DNA of 64,000 bases, from contig WACJ01000057.1 of assembly GCA_008973525.1 (NCBI GenBank), positions 806,001 through 870,000 of the forward strand. Reading direction: 5' to 3'. This document shows positions 10,985-21,549 of this stretch, piece by piece. The position numbers were made by a program, and so were the translations under genes. The notes beneath the pieces are model-generated. The model was given only the letters and a program-made list of their open reading frames with translations. It had not been told where the DNA came from and made no database searches. Within the stretch, counting starts at the first letter, position 1. Each line of letters starts with the position of its first letter. This stretch comes from Stenopsyche tienmushanensis (taxonomy: Eukaryota > Arthropoda > Insecta > Trichoptera > Stenopsychidae).

Positions 10985-11196
10985 TCAAGGTTTTGGATAA
11001 ATTCGGTCTATCTGTCCGGGATTTCGGGATGATAAGGGAGTGTTATTTTCACAATCCTGCGTCTCTGAGCAAACACCGTTTGTTACACAACATTGGTATT
11101 GAACAGAGATTACATGGACACACGTCGAGCAACAGATGACAGTATCACCTGTCCCAGGTGTCATTGGATCTGAAAGGTCTGTAACGGTCTTCCGAC
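10985..11196 (-). CDS. Candidate terminal exon of a small cysteine-rich protein (unproven)
   Basis: I do not recognise the family. Minus-strand reading gives VICCSTCVHVISVQYQCCVT followed by NGVCSETQDCEN, so seven cysteines with two CC pairs lie within about 35 residues. The frame then runs through PLSSRNPGQIDR to a stop at 10985. A plausible splice acceptor (TTTTCTCCGGCAG) ends at 11197. The same frame is open upstream to about 11280, with an eighth cysteine in DPNEC. Spacing loosely recalls small secreted cysteine-rich peptides of insects, such as single-domain VWC proteins, but no diagnostic pattern is met. No partner exon was found nearby. It may be chance. Confidence 0.2.
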
Positions 11197-11239
11197 CTGC
11201 CGGAGAAAATTCCTCAACACATTCATTCGGGTCCACCCG

Positions 11240-11820
11240 TTCCGTATGTGTTGTTAACCATTGTGGGCGTACAGGTGAAGGTTACCGAAAAAAAGGCAAT
11301 TGATGCCTTTTGATGCGGGCACCCTTTGAATTGCAAGATGAACTTCAAGACGTGAAAATTCCTTCGGAATAAATTAATTTTATATACAGCAAGGAATGTC
11401 ATTAAAATACAATGTCCGAGAAATACATCGTATGCGAGTGGTAATAAATTATTACGATTAAAATTATCCAATTAAAAAATTGTAATGCGCATTAAGCTTT
11501 CGTGTGTCCGTCGAAAATTCATATTCAAGATCTGCCATTTAATGACAATTATCTTAAGCCATTTAAAGAAAAATTGGATTTGACGCTATTAAGCGCTATA
11601 GAGTAAGGTCTAATGACCATGCTTGGCGAAGAGGTTCGTTATTAAAGTCTCGCAGCTGGGTCGCTCTTTTTGTGAGCTTTACTAAAAAAAATATTTCTTG
11701 AATGAAGTATTAATCCAACTTATTATACGAGCTACCAAGTGACTAGGAAAATAGGCCAAAATAGACAAACTCAAAGATCAACATGGGCCAAGTTTAGGTG
11801 GGCCACAAAAATATTCATCG
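11240..11820. other. Unassigned sequence
   Basis: No repeat or gene recognised. The fragment TCGTTATTAAAGTCTCGCAG near 11637-11656 recurs with small changes near 23609-23630, so a short dispersed repeat is present. Confidence 0.4.
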
Positions 11821-11824
11821 TGGG

Positions 11825-12550
11825 TGTTTCACTCTTCGACACCCACCCATAAAACCCAAGGCAGGAGGAAGGGGACAACCCTACATCCATGGGTGAAAAT
11901 GCAAACCGACAAACAACGACTTACAGGTGTGCAGGGTCTATATGGTCGACCCTATTACCGATGTTGCTGTGTGGTCTGATCTGGGTTACCCAGGACTAGC
12001 CACACAGAGTGCCATCCACTAAAATTTTAGTCCCACGAAGACGCTACATGTAGAACGTCCAGATCCCTACTCTTTTTACTCCGTGCCCTCCAAAGGAGGT
12101 GAGGTTCTCGCAAGAAGACCCGCTTCAGACCACCTACATCCAAAGGTGCGTTAGAGGAGGAAATACAGAAGATAAGCTAATGAAAAAGATGCTATCTAGT
12201 AGGGTCAAGGGAACTGCAGCAGATGACGGACTACAGGGGCTACCCATTCCCCATGGTACTCGTATTAATTCGGTCATTTGTAGTACCTAGCCACGGAGAC
12301 CAATCTAAAAAACTTCTGTAATCAGCAGCTCCACACAACACTTTACGTTTTTAACTCATGTTAGCTGGGCTCCCTCACCAGCGTTTGATGATCATACCGA
12401 CGAGGTTGCTTGCGCTAGACCTCTACTCCACATCATTACCCCAGGGGCTATCTAGAAAAACGGCTACGGCTGCTCGAACGACGACTCATCTTCGTAGCTA
12501 GGTACTTCGAATGACCAAAACCAAAACATGGAGAAGGGAAAGCCCCTGTA
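11825..12550. repeat. Repeat E, copy 3, in inverted pieces
   Basis: 12270-12480 read on the minus strand matches E (CCGTGGCTAGGTACTAC, CAGCTAACATGAG, GGGGTAATGATG, GGAGTAGAGG). Another E end reads forward at 12490-12550 (GTAGCTAGGTACTTCGAATG). The E boundary motif therefore occurs in opposite orientations about 200 bp apart. The 5' part, 11830-11900 (CACCCATAAAACCCAAGG, CATGGGTGAAAATG), resembles 20395-20450 forward. The arrangement suggests an inversion or two head-on fragments. Confidence 0.55.
11966..12009 (-). repeat. Conserved hairpin module H, copy 2
   Basis: Minus-strand sequence has CTGTGTGG with CCACACAG as outer stem. The inner part CTGGGTAACCCAG is a perfect hairpin, different in sequence from copy 1 but still paired. 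Confidence 0.6.
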
Positions 12551-12599
12551 CTTCCCATAGTATGCTTTAATACTTTACCCATTTAATACTTTAATTTAC

Positions 12600-13200
12600 T
12601 TTATTTATTCTGTAACGTAAACTCCTTGCTGACACAAGGCAGTCCGCTATCTTCGTCGCTGCGATTTTAAAGCCGCGTTCTTCAGGCGCGAGATTCGCAC
12701 CGGAAAGGCGCTCAAAACCGCGAATAATCACTCTCAAAACGACCACAGTACGTTAATATACAGGGCGGCTCCGAATGTCGTCCGCCGAATATTAGCCCTC
12801 CACGCAACAATTCCATTTCTCCATCGCATCTTTGGGTGCACGTAGCCTGAGATTGGTCTTCCTCGTGTAGCCTAGTCTCCTCTGGTGGGTGCCTGGAGCT
12901 CTGTGTGGCTAGTTTGGGAACAACCGGGTCAAATATGTGTGAATGGACTCTGTCTGCAAAGATCTCCGGGTTGCATGAAGGCCGTGTACCTCGCCAGAAT
13001 CGAAAGTATGGGGAATGAATCCACTCTTCATAGGCGCAGAGAACACCATCAAGGATAATGATAAGGCGTGCCTGGTGCGTTAATGACCTTCCCGGCGCAG
13101 TCTCCGCGTCCGAATAAGGCGACCGTCGGGGACTATCACAGCGTCGAAGGCAATGAAATGGAGGCCCGACAAGTCGGCCAGGGTTACAGTTACGACGTTA
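12600..13200 (+). repeat. LINE- or LTR-associated repeat block with hairpin module H
   Basis: This is a comparatively GC-rich block. CATCGCATCTTTGGGTGCACG (12822-12842) has a counterpart at about 42399-42418. Module H lies at 12899-12940; its inner stem reads GTTTG with CAAAT, a paired variant of copy 1. 13095-13180 encodes RPNKATVGDYHSVEGNEME, similar to the fragment at 5885-5960. This is probably a mosaic of two element types. Confidence 0.45.
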
Positions 13201-13204
13201 CAAT

Positions 13205-14280
13205 TGGAAAAATATACTCTTGCCATTAATTAATTGTAATATATAATTTCTCGAATTTAGTAAATATTCTTACTTTTTTTCTCTGACTCAATCAAAGACG
13301 ACAAATTGGCATGGTATACATCGCTTAATTACAGCTTTTTCGATCGGCACTAAACGGGTTAAGCACCGCCTTAGTATTACAACTTTGCTCCATTTACATC
13401 AAACCCAAATAATTAAACCTCATATCAAATTTTAAAAAATCACACCTCATGCCCACAATAAATGATAACTGCCGAAGAAAAAATGTTGTACCATTATATT
13501 ACAAGGTCTGCCAGATATTAAAAAAAAAACTCTAATGCACATTTTTAACGTCTAATCAATTTTTACAGTCACCATTAGTGTCACAATGTAATTGAGCTCC
13601 GAAGCTCCATAAATACGATCCTATCCATTTTAATATCATCCCATAATGAAAGCATTTATTAGAGTCATTCGATAATGGCGTTCTATGAGTTGAATGTGCC
13701 AATGAGGAGCTTAAATACTTGGCAGCCATTTAGCCATGAATAGCGTAATTGTTCGACCACGTTACTTGTTGCCTGTCCACCCGAAAAAAAATCCTCAGCT
13801 GTTCTGTCTTCTGTCATTCATTACACGCTGCAAACATCAGCTGTTCAGCGTTCGACCTTTGAACAAACATTTTTTCCTCCATTTGCGGTTGTTCATTAAT
13901 TTTAATGGAACGGAAATGGACACAGTGATACCAAAAGTCAAATGGCCACTCGCTCTCTTAAATAATGGCTTTCAACGACTAATTTCATGATGCAATTCGT
14001 ATTAAATCCCGATATATCGATTGTTCGAATTCATTTTCAAAAAAAAAAATTAATACATCCATTGTGGATTTTCTGGTAATTGAATAAAGCCACCTTGAGA
14101 TGAACGGTTTTTCAGGCAATCCGGCGCCATGTCGTTATTTAAATTCTTCGCCTCCGTATATCGAATAGTTCCTTTATTACTTTTTTATCCCGGGGACTAC
14201 CATTTGAATACATTTATAAATGTAATGTTCAAATTTATATGCAGTTAAATGGTGTTAAGGCGAAGAGGCTCGAAATCGTC
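13205..14280. other. Unassigned sequence
   Basis: AT-rich, no repeat or gene recognised. Confidence 0.45.
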
Positions 14281-14289
14281 AAAGTATTA

Positions 14290-14745
14290 CATACAATCAA
14301 TATATAGTCGTTCGACATGCTGAGATAGCAATCCGTGACTTGAACCATTTTTTCATGTTTGGAATAAGAATAAAAATAATTTTACGTTGCTGTTTTTGTT
14401 CCATTGTGAGCAAACGCGGCACCCGCCTTGCGCACAGCTTTATCATGTTCAAACATACAGTCAATATGTGATGTACAACCATTTTGCGGACATTCTTCAA
14501 CATTTCTGGCTTGGTTACCTCATTTGGTCGACCACTGCGATGTGCGTTTTGGCAGCTCGTACGTCCTCGTTTAAACTCTGCCACCCAATATTTTTCTACT
14601 GTAAACGAAGGAGCAGACTTCCCCAGAGTAGAATCCAGCTCGCCTTTGATATTTGTTGGATTAAGACCTTTCAAATAAAAGTACTTCTGGGACCACCTTC
14701 GTATATTAGGCGTACCGGATGAAAATTCGTTTTTTGACATTTTAA
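14290..14745 (-). pseudogene. mariner transposase, internally deleted (lineage 1)
   Basis: The minus-strand open frame begins MSKNEFSSG. It contains FYLKGLNPTNIKGELDSTLG, SAPSFTVEKYWVAEFKRGRT, HRSGRPNEVTKPEM and HHILTVCLNMIKLCARRVPR, followed by LLTMEQKQ. These are the N-terminal helix-turn-helix and linker blocks of mariner transposases with the KLCARWVPRLLT motif. After MEQKQQRK the sequence jumps to IPNMKKWF and then AISACRTTIY. The whole catalytic domain is therefore missing: no first Asp block, no HQDN, no YSPDLAPSD. 33216-33345 is a fragment of a related element. No terminal repeats were defined. It is dead. Confidence 0.85.
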
Positions 14746-14749
14746 ATGA

Positions 14750-15249
14750 TCAGTTGTGCTATTGATTAGTGAGCATCTAAAGCACGAAAATTCGACCACA
14801 TCTATTCAACAACTAACTCAAATATAATAAATTCCACCCCTAATACATGCTAATCAGATGAAGCGTTTGTTGGATCATCTTTGACGATATCCAAATCATT
14901 ATTGTCGAGTGAAGTGCATCATATTTGGTTCCTTTTATCATCTAACTCAGGTACTTCAGTTTTCAACGCATAATTCAAGAGGGCAAGAATTGTCCCAGAC
15001 AAGAAGCACTTGAGACTTGAGCATTGATGTTGAGTTAATCTGTAACAAAATTTTATCTTTAAAAGTAACACAGCTTAGAATAATGATATTCTTTATTGAG
15101 GATCCATCCAAAGAAAAAATGAACTGGCTTCGATTCCCTAAATAACAAACAATATTGTTGATCAGTACATAATTAAAACTAAGATAGTGTCTCATAATAA
15201 AATGCGAATGATTTATGTGATTATTTCCTCTTTTTTTAATAATTAACAA
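14750..15249. other. Unassigned sequence
   Basis: No gene or repeat recognised; a 97-codon minus-strand frame at 14956-15249 has no motif. Confidence 0.4.
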
Positions 15250-15253
15250 TTAA

Positions 15254-15571
15254 TCCTTTGAGCAGTGAGCCAATTTCAAATCATCATAAACTTAGAAGCT
15301 ATATTTGTATGTCCGTCACTTATTATCGATGCAAATCCATTTATCTGTCAGGACCGTCGCAGCGTGTATGAAGCTTGTACATAAATAAATAAACACTGTC
15401 ATTTCTTCAAGTAAACATAAACAATACATTTGAAATCGATTAATTATATCAAACACACATTATTAGTCGATAAATTTGGGTTAACGATCAATACAATCGT
15501 ACGATGTACGGAAGATACCGTCTCTGTCTCCTATTTCTCTACAAACTTAACGCGCAAGAGACTCTCCGTCT
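15254..15571 (-). mobile_element. R-A element, right end lost
   Basis: TTAA (15250-15253) precedes TCCTTTGAGCAGTGAGCC, close to the reversed end of the complete R-A at 53535. It contains the family core (CAGGACCGTCGCAGCGTGTA near 15350), AAATTTGGGTTAACGATC, and GTCTCTGTCTCC blocks. It stops where the M-type MITE fragment begins. Confidence 0.65.
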
Positions 15572-15915
15572 CAATTCAAACTTCATTTTGTGTGACTTTT
15601 TTTGTGCGATTTCGAAGTTATGCGGTTTTTTTAAAGATATTTTTTATTTCATAAAGAGTACATATCGAGATATTTAGGATAAAATAAGAAATAAATCATC
15701 AACACCAACCGTAATTTGGAAAAATAATATAATTTGGGACTGTGTAAATCATATTGCATCTGCTATCGCTGAATTTAAGACCACGCCCTTTATTCTGGAT
15801 TAGATTTTTAAAAAAAATGATTTCATTTTTTTTTACATTTTTCCAATGTTTTGACTTTTAAAAATACATTCTCCAAAGGAATTTCCAAAATTCCAACTAC
15901 TTACGGAGTTATAGC
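15572..15915 (-). mobile_element. M-type MITE, partial
   Basis: Starts with a diverged terminal repeat, then TTTTTGTGCGATTTCGAAG. It follows the 35416-36059 copy in reverse: CATAAAGAGTACATATCGAG, AATCATCAACAC, and ATTCTCCAAAGGAATTTCC. The part corresponding to the left third of the element is missing. Confidence 0.7.
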
Positions 15916-15919
15916 TATT

Positions 15920-17330
15920 TTAGTGATGTGGTGACTTGGCCAGTCCTATCATAATGAAATCTTTTAACGCGTTTTTCTCGAAACTACTTTTTTCAACACG
16001 GTTGAAATGAGTATCTGAATATCTCAAGTTTTAGTCAATTAATTTACTTCAAACCGGGTACGAATATTTTCTTTATGCACAATGAGTATCAAATCACTAG
16101 AACAGTCAACCTTTCTATAGCGTTGAGATAGGGACCACGCTATAGAATCAAAACGCTATAGAAATCTAGGAACCCATACAGAAATTTTACATGTTTAGTC
16201 TATAAAAGTGCAAGTCTCTAACCCGCGCGAGGGGGTTTGATGTCGATATTAAAAAAATATTCAAATTCCAGGCCTTGATATTGAACAATTTTACTATGGA
16301 GAAATTGCTTCATTCATAAATATTCGATCGTTATCCAGAATTATGATTTCAATTTAATAAATTAATAAAAAGGGGTGTTAATGAAATTAATTGCAACTAC
16401 TAAACTGGATAATGTAAGTACATTTCAGCATTAAGTACCCCTCCTGCTATATCATGTTTGTATGTAAATTGCATACCAATTTTATGCACAAACGTGTAAT
16501 AATCACATATCGGAATTTTAATACATTTTTACACTAGTTATCTACGTGTAGTTTATCAGTAGATAGCATCGTGTATATACGGCTAGAGAAACAATTATAG
16601 AATTTCTTTTTTTTTGTGGAGATAAAGGTGTGTTTGTGGTAATTTGCCCGCAAGCGGTGCGCGTGTTTATCGAATCACCTGGACCAGGTGATAAAACCTA
16701 TTTAAATGCTTTATGTGGAAAGGCAAAACGGTTATTCCAATTCAAGGAGAGTTTGATCTCCACTTATTCAAATTCGAATCGAATTATTCCCAGACATCCC
16801 GGGGAGTATTCCAGCACTCGACCTTCATCGCGGATCGCACTCGAATTTGGCTGGAGAAATTAAATAAAACCATAAAATCGACTTCATAAAAGATCTGCAG
16901 ACGACATTCAATTCAACATCCCGCTCCATCAAAGACATTTGTGTGATGTTCAATTTACATTTAATTACTATGACCTTTCGAAAGTGTGTTTATGGATATC
17001 ATTGATTCATCGGAAAATTCGTCATCATAAGTTGTAGACTTCAATATTGTTTCTTCGGTCAATGGCAATTTGCCTCAATTGCTCGCTGTAAAATATTTTA
17101 TTGCATGTCGTTAACATTATATAGGCTGCCACTGCATTACGATTAATCTTTAAACCCTCTAAATGCATCATTTTGCAAGGATAATTATATAATCGCCTAT
17201 GCAATCACTAGATGAATAACAGAATCATAAAATAATTATATCGAGTTAAACTTAGTTTTTTGATCTAAATATCGTATAAAATATTTAATTATAACATTAA
17301 CCATAGTTCTACTCGATTAGAAAATACATT
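15920..17330. other. Unassigned sequence
   Basis: No gene recognised. ACGCTATAGAA occurs twice near 16137-16163, a small repeat of unknown meaning. Confidence 0.4.
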
Positions 17331-17339
17331 TATTCATCG

Positions 17340-17625
17340 GATTAGGAAGGTTCTTAATCCCATCAATGAAGAACAAAGACGAATAGTAGCATCTTCTGTT
17401 GCGCAACGCGTAATTATTCATTTTCACGTAAATGAAGGCGTTAAATCAAATAAAATTTAGAGGAGACTTGTGGCACAATTCGTGGATGCTACTCTAAGTA
17501 AGACCCAATTGTTTGATTGGGCCCAAAAGTTTCATGAAGGTCTGAAAGCCAAGAAATAGTCTTTTGGAAAAATGATGGCCACGGTATTTTGGGACTAGGA
17601 AGGTATTCAAAACACTTATACGTCT
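17340..17625 (+). pseudogene. mariner transposase N-terminus, deleted (lineage 2)
   Basis: Reading gives VAQRVIIHFHVNEGVKSNKI, a stop, then RRLVAQFVDATLSKTQLFDW and AQKFHEGLKAKK. This matches the first helix-turn-helix of mariner transposases of the type that carry DATLSKTQV.DW. Directly after it comes KMMATVFWD, the block just before the second catalytic Asp region. Roughly 130 residues, including the first catalytic Asp, are therefore deleted. The sequence then becomes unrecognisable. A complementary piece of the same lineage lies at 21550-22135 on the minus strand. Confidence 0.75.
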
Positions 17626-17664
17626 TGTTTTCAGGTATACTTCTTTTTCTGCAAACCATGGTAT

Positions 17665-17945
17665 TGTAACGTTGACGTTGGGGTGCTTTCTGGGGTCTCC
17701 AGGCGACTCCCTGCCCCCACGTGCTTGTAGCCTACGCTAGCGCACGGGTCCGTTATTCTATCGTGCCGTGATGTTCCTGGACGAATGGATGGGAATAGAC
17801 GGGCGTCGAATAGAAAGACTCTTCTCTAAATAACTATTTATTCCATACGAGATGCAACGGTGCACGCGCAAGGAGCGATCCGTAGGCACGCAGGTGCAAT
17901 GTCTCCGCAGGGCCGCAAGAGATGGCGCTGTTAAAATAATTGTCA
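17665..17945 (+). repeat. LTR-like repeat, copy 2
   Basis: Starts TGTAACGTTGACG and ends near TTGTCA. It holds AACTATTTATTCCATACG and then the block shared with 6062-6257 (AGGTGCAATGTCTCCGCAGG, AAGAGATGGCGCTGTTAAAA). TG...CA limits fit a solo LTR. I see no reliable flanking duplication, so this is tentative. Confidence 0.4.
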
Positions 17946-17954
17946 TGGAAGATT

Positions 17955-18200
17955 ATAGCGTCATTTTTTTTTAGAAACCCGCACGTCGTGTGATTTTTAT
18001 CCTCGCCAAAACCGCCCTGCTGAATCGACTATTCGACATTTGGTGGATAAATTCGGGTCAACCGGTTTGATAAATAATCAGCCAATACACGTACGTCACC
18101 GAAGCGCAAGGTTTGTTCAAAATGTCGCTGCTGTGCGTGAGAGTGTACGGGAAACCCCGACGCAGACAATTTCTCGTCATTCACAAGAACTTGGCCTTTA
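17955..18200 (+). pseudogene. DDE transposase relic (Tc1/mariner superfamily), N-terminal DNA-binding region
   Basis: Plus-strand reading gives NRPAESTIRHLVDKFGSTGL, INNQPIHVRHRSARFVQNVA and AVRESVRETPTQTISRHSQE, then LGL and a stop. This is the helix-turn-helix and linker of a transposase family common in insect genomes, in which this region ends in a second helix-turn-helix after the ELGLS motif. The catalytic domain does not follow. It may complement the relics at 44215-44312 (first catalytic Asp) and 4835-5215 (second Asp), but these are separate copies. Confidence 0.7.
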
Positions 18201-18289
18201 AAATAAATAAACGACAATAGACAATGCCGTGTGTTCATCAAAAATTTCATGGGAGGATCTGTTTAGGTCATGATTTGGGTCACAGTGCC

Positions 18290-18500
18290 TGTCAAATGTC
18301 ATTTGAAAAGAAACGCAGTAGTACAGTTACGGGGTGTATTACTGTGGGCCACGCTTAAAGCGGGCTGAAGCCTCGCTTCACTTCACCAAACCTGTGTTAA
18401 TTTAAAAACCTTCTTGGATACACAAACAATAACTCACCAAAGTTTCATCGCAATCGGATAAATGGTTTAGGAACGTATAGGTCCCAAACAAATTAATAAA
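18290..18500 (+). repeat. Dispersed repeat shared with 46740-46915
   Basis: Shares GAAACGCAGTAGTA and, further on, TTCATCGCAATCGGAT plus a GGAACGTAT-like block with 46740-46915. The TCATCGCAATCGGATGAA type motif is frequent in insect Helitron-like and SINE-like repeats, but no class is shown here. Confidence 0.45.
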
Positions 18501-18664
18501 GTAACTTATAAACACAAAGATATTCGTTTTAAAACATATACGATTTTTTTTATTATTACAAATCTATCCAGATTTAAAATAAAAGTCCTAGAACAAGTTT
18601 TCTATACTATCATTTGATTATTTTTGTGATTATAATTGCAAAAGTGCAGGAGCGGTTAATAAAT

Positions 18665-18740
18665 CTGTTTTGTCATCTGCCACCGCCCGCACCGACGAAT
18701 CGCTCTGCACGCATAGCTTTCATGGAGCTTTAATAATATA
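18665..18740 (+). repeat. Short repeat shared with 5995-6065
   Basis: CACCGCCCGCACCGACGAAT and CATAGCTTTCATGGAGCT match the stretch preceding the LTR-like repeat at 6062. Confidence 0.5.
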
Positions 18741-18744
18741 TATA

Positions 18745-20085
18745 ATTAATCAAATATATGTTTTTAAATAAAGTAATATTCGATGAAAACGTATAGTTTA
18801 TTATCGTTACTCCGGCATATAAATCGTAATTTAAGTTTTTTATGATTTCTGAGTCTCATGGATCCGAAGTAGCATTATTTTGGAAGTATAAAGGTTAATT
18901 TGTGTTTTACGCCTGTGTATCTTCATATTGCATCTTTTAAATTATTCAGTACAGCAATAAAAGCACACTTTAATCCTTCTTTCGACCATCGCGCGGAATT
19001 CTTGCAGTTTTATCACCTCTCCGACATTAATCCGGGGAGTAGGAAATATGATGTTTATGGTGCAACATATCTCGATCATCTCAACAATGAATACATCATG
19101 ACTCGAAATTAGGGTCGATCGTAAAATTATTCACAATGGCGTAATAATTTACACGTTTTAATGCCAAACTCCTCGTAAAAATATCGGACTTTGACCCGTC
19201 CGAATGCAACATTCGGTGGGCAACAATAATAGCTCCGAGCTGGGATGGCCGCAGACGGATGAAGGACTGGACCTTTAAGTATTCCCAATCAGGCTTTTAT
19301 GAGGCTGGGTATCTCCGCGCGGAGGTCACGGAAGTCGTTAAATTATTTTCGACGAAATGCTTCGTGGCAACGCCTTGCAGAAATTATTGGTAAATCATCG
19401 TCGGAGGACATTAAGTGCTCCGGATGAGCCCCATACCGATTTTCTGAGCTCATATTGGGTCAGAGCGTTAAATTTGCGAAACATTGTGTGAGCACGAATG
19501 GAAATTTTAATGAACTCTTACACACAGGGCTTTAAAAATTACAACTCAAAGGATATTATGTTCAATATTATGGATCTCTCGGTTGAGAGAAATGATGAAT
19601 AATTGTCATCATAGCAGCCATAATGACCAATACAATGAGCATATAGAAACATTGACAATACATATAGGCGAGGCGAACAAACTAACGAAAAACAAAAGCT
19701 ATCATCGAATTTTCATGAAAAACGTTCTAAAAACTAAATTAACCGCTTAAGCTATAATGTCGTCAGGGGCACGTTTATCAAATCCAATCCAAATTTGAAT
19801 AAATACGAATATGGCCGTGTTATGTCAGACTGATATTCCAAACAAAACCAACATTAGTCATACTCCATAATTTGGTTGTTTGTGGTTGGGGTTTCCAAAT
19901 AGAGTTATAAATAAATTGATGGATGATGATAGTGGGCTAAATTTATTTTGAGTATGAAGCAGGTTATTAAATCCATTTGAACAATTGGTCAAAAACATTA
20001 GAGGTAATTTTATTTTTTCACCATTGTTGTAAAATTGAAGTACGCAGCCAATCAAAATATAACAATAAAAAAAATTGTTAGCTGT
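18745..20085. other. Unassigned sequence
   Basis: No gene or repeat recognised. A 112-codon minus-strand frame at 19858-20196 has no motif. Confidence 0.4.
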
Positions 20086-20089
20086 AAAT

Positions 20090-20245
20090 TTGCGCTGTGT
20101 TGTGTAATATATAATAAAATTGCTATATATAAACGCGTTCAGTAGAGACGGCACAGCGCATGCGTGTAGCGTCTCTATCATGCGTGCGATAGACACGAGA
20201 AGACTGCCGCTTGTAGTTTCACTTTTCGTGACGTTTTACGTTGCT
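20090..20245 (+). repeat. Repeat pair T, copy 1
   Basis: Shares TGTGTAATATATAATAAAAT, a GCATGCGTGTAGC-like segment, ACTGCCG, and GTTTCACTTTT.GTGACGTT with 59930-60075, in the same order and spacing. Function unknown; it may be a SINE or the edge of a larger element. Confidence 0.55.
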
Positions 20246-20384
20246 TTCATTTAGGTATGCAAAGATTTTGACCGAAAGTCAATATCCATTGACATCGAGT
20301 GTATAACGTGGTGAAGTCCATTAACTACGATGATGATTCATATGTAGTCCGGAATTTTACTGCACAAGCTTATTTCGAATGGGT

Positions 20385-20645
20385 GTTAGACTCCACGATG
20401 GCCACCCGTAAAACCCCAGGGGAAGGGCAACCCTAAGCCCGTGGGAAACGGTCCTACTCCTGGGGTAATGATGAGGAGTAGAGGTGCGAAAACTAGCCTC
20501 GTTGGTTTGCTCATCAAACGCTGCTGGAGTAGCCCAGCGAACATAAGTTGGGTATGCAGCTTACCCATAAAATGGAATGTGGAACTACTGAATATAGAAA
20601 TAGATGGAATCTATGCAAAAGGCATCATCACCATGGCTAGGTACT
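20385..20645 (+). repeat. Repeat E, copy 2
   Basis: Contains CGTAAAACCCCAGGGGAAGG, CTGGGGTAATGATGAGGAGT, CCCAGCGAACATAAGTTGGG, CTATGCAAAAGG and CCATGGCTAGGTACT. The last motif is where a LINE of type L2 begins. The E sequence expected after the GTAC site is not seen downstream of the LINE, so the right part is lost. Confidence 0.6.
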
Positions 20646-21470
20646 TTTTTTCCTGTGGGAGTGGAATCTTCTCAAGACACCCAGTTAATGTTGCCATTAC
20701 CCGAGTAGTGTGGGATTCACGACTAGTTAATTTCCTTAGGGGAAGGTTATCGGCCGCGCCTACACACTAAACCGCTCCCTTTGGTCTCCTCTGCCCCCCT
20801 GGTATTGTTTTTCACATTGCTTCAGGGGGACAGGTAGTCTAGCCATTTGATGGCCATATTCTATTGTTGTAGAGGCGCTCTGTGTCTCACTCTTTCATTG
20901 ACTTCTTTGGCGCTCAGAATCTCTTCTATGTAGTTGCGCCAAAGGTCCTAGTTCTTCTTGCTTCCCATAATGCTGTGGACCATGTTGTCGATGTTTAGCT
21001 CAGTTCCCCCAATTGCTTTTTTCAGCAGTTTTCTCTGAAGTGCCCAAGTCCTCACAGCCCATGATGGTGTGTTCTGCGTCATCGATCCTCCGCTTGGCAG
21101 TGGTGGCAATTGGCAGATGTTTCCTTGCCAATCCGCTTCAGATACGCTCCGAAACATCCGTGTCCGGTGAGCGCCTGAGTTAAGCGGTAGGATCGTTTCG
21201 CTGTATTTTCTGACCCTTCACCGACTTACGATCCGTATAAGTCGGTGGGCCCATCTTCCTTTTGTGGACTGATCCCATCTCTGTTACCAGGCTTCTCTCA
21301 GTTTCTGTTCATGTTTGTTACGATTTTTGGGATCTTCATAGTCCAAGGCCCTCTTTTTTGCTAGGAGGTCCAGCGGCGGGATTCCTACAATCACGAGCAC
21401 CGCTTCTTCTGATACTGTTCTATATGCTGCGGTGATCTATATGGTGCGGGCACCTGGTCTGCGTGTAGCG
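20646..21470 (-). mobile_element. LINE type L2, 5'-truncated R1-like retrotransposon
   Basis: Minus-strand order is RT-downstream coding relic, pol C-terminus, then a 3' UTR ending TCCACTCCCACAGGAAAAAA. The tail abuts GTACCTAGCC of repeat E. It has the same 3' end as 59167-59744 (CTCCCACAGG plus A run), distinct from the L1 type (CCCTTTCGC plus A run). Its 5' limit is about 21470. Confidence 0.82.
20930..21440 (-). pseudogene. C-terminal part of L2 pol
   Basis: Translation shows ITAAYRTVSEEAVLVIVGIP, PLDLLAKKRA, LTQALTGHGCFGAYLKRIGK in one frame, CHHC, then DAEHT-like and RKLLKKAIGGTELNIDNMVH and SIMGSKKN in another. This is the same domain order as in the copy at 1767. Several frameshifts and at least one in-frame stop (REAW followed by a stop) break it. 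The RT motifs themselves are absent because of 5' truncation. Confidence 0.8.
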
Positions 21471-21502
21471 CTTCCTGGGGATTAAGAGATGGGTGAATGA
21501 CA

Positions 21503-21547
21503 ATCTCTGGTTGGCTAGTCCGTGGAAACCCGGAACAGATCGCACAC
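21503..21547 (+). repeat. Hairpin module H, copy 4 (diverged)
   Basis: TCTCTGGTTGGCTAGTCCG, then TGGAAACCCGGAACAGATCG. The outer stem is weakened, but the GGCTAGTC core is kept. Confidence 0.45.
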
Positions 21548-21549
21548 GC

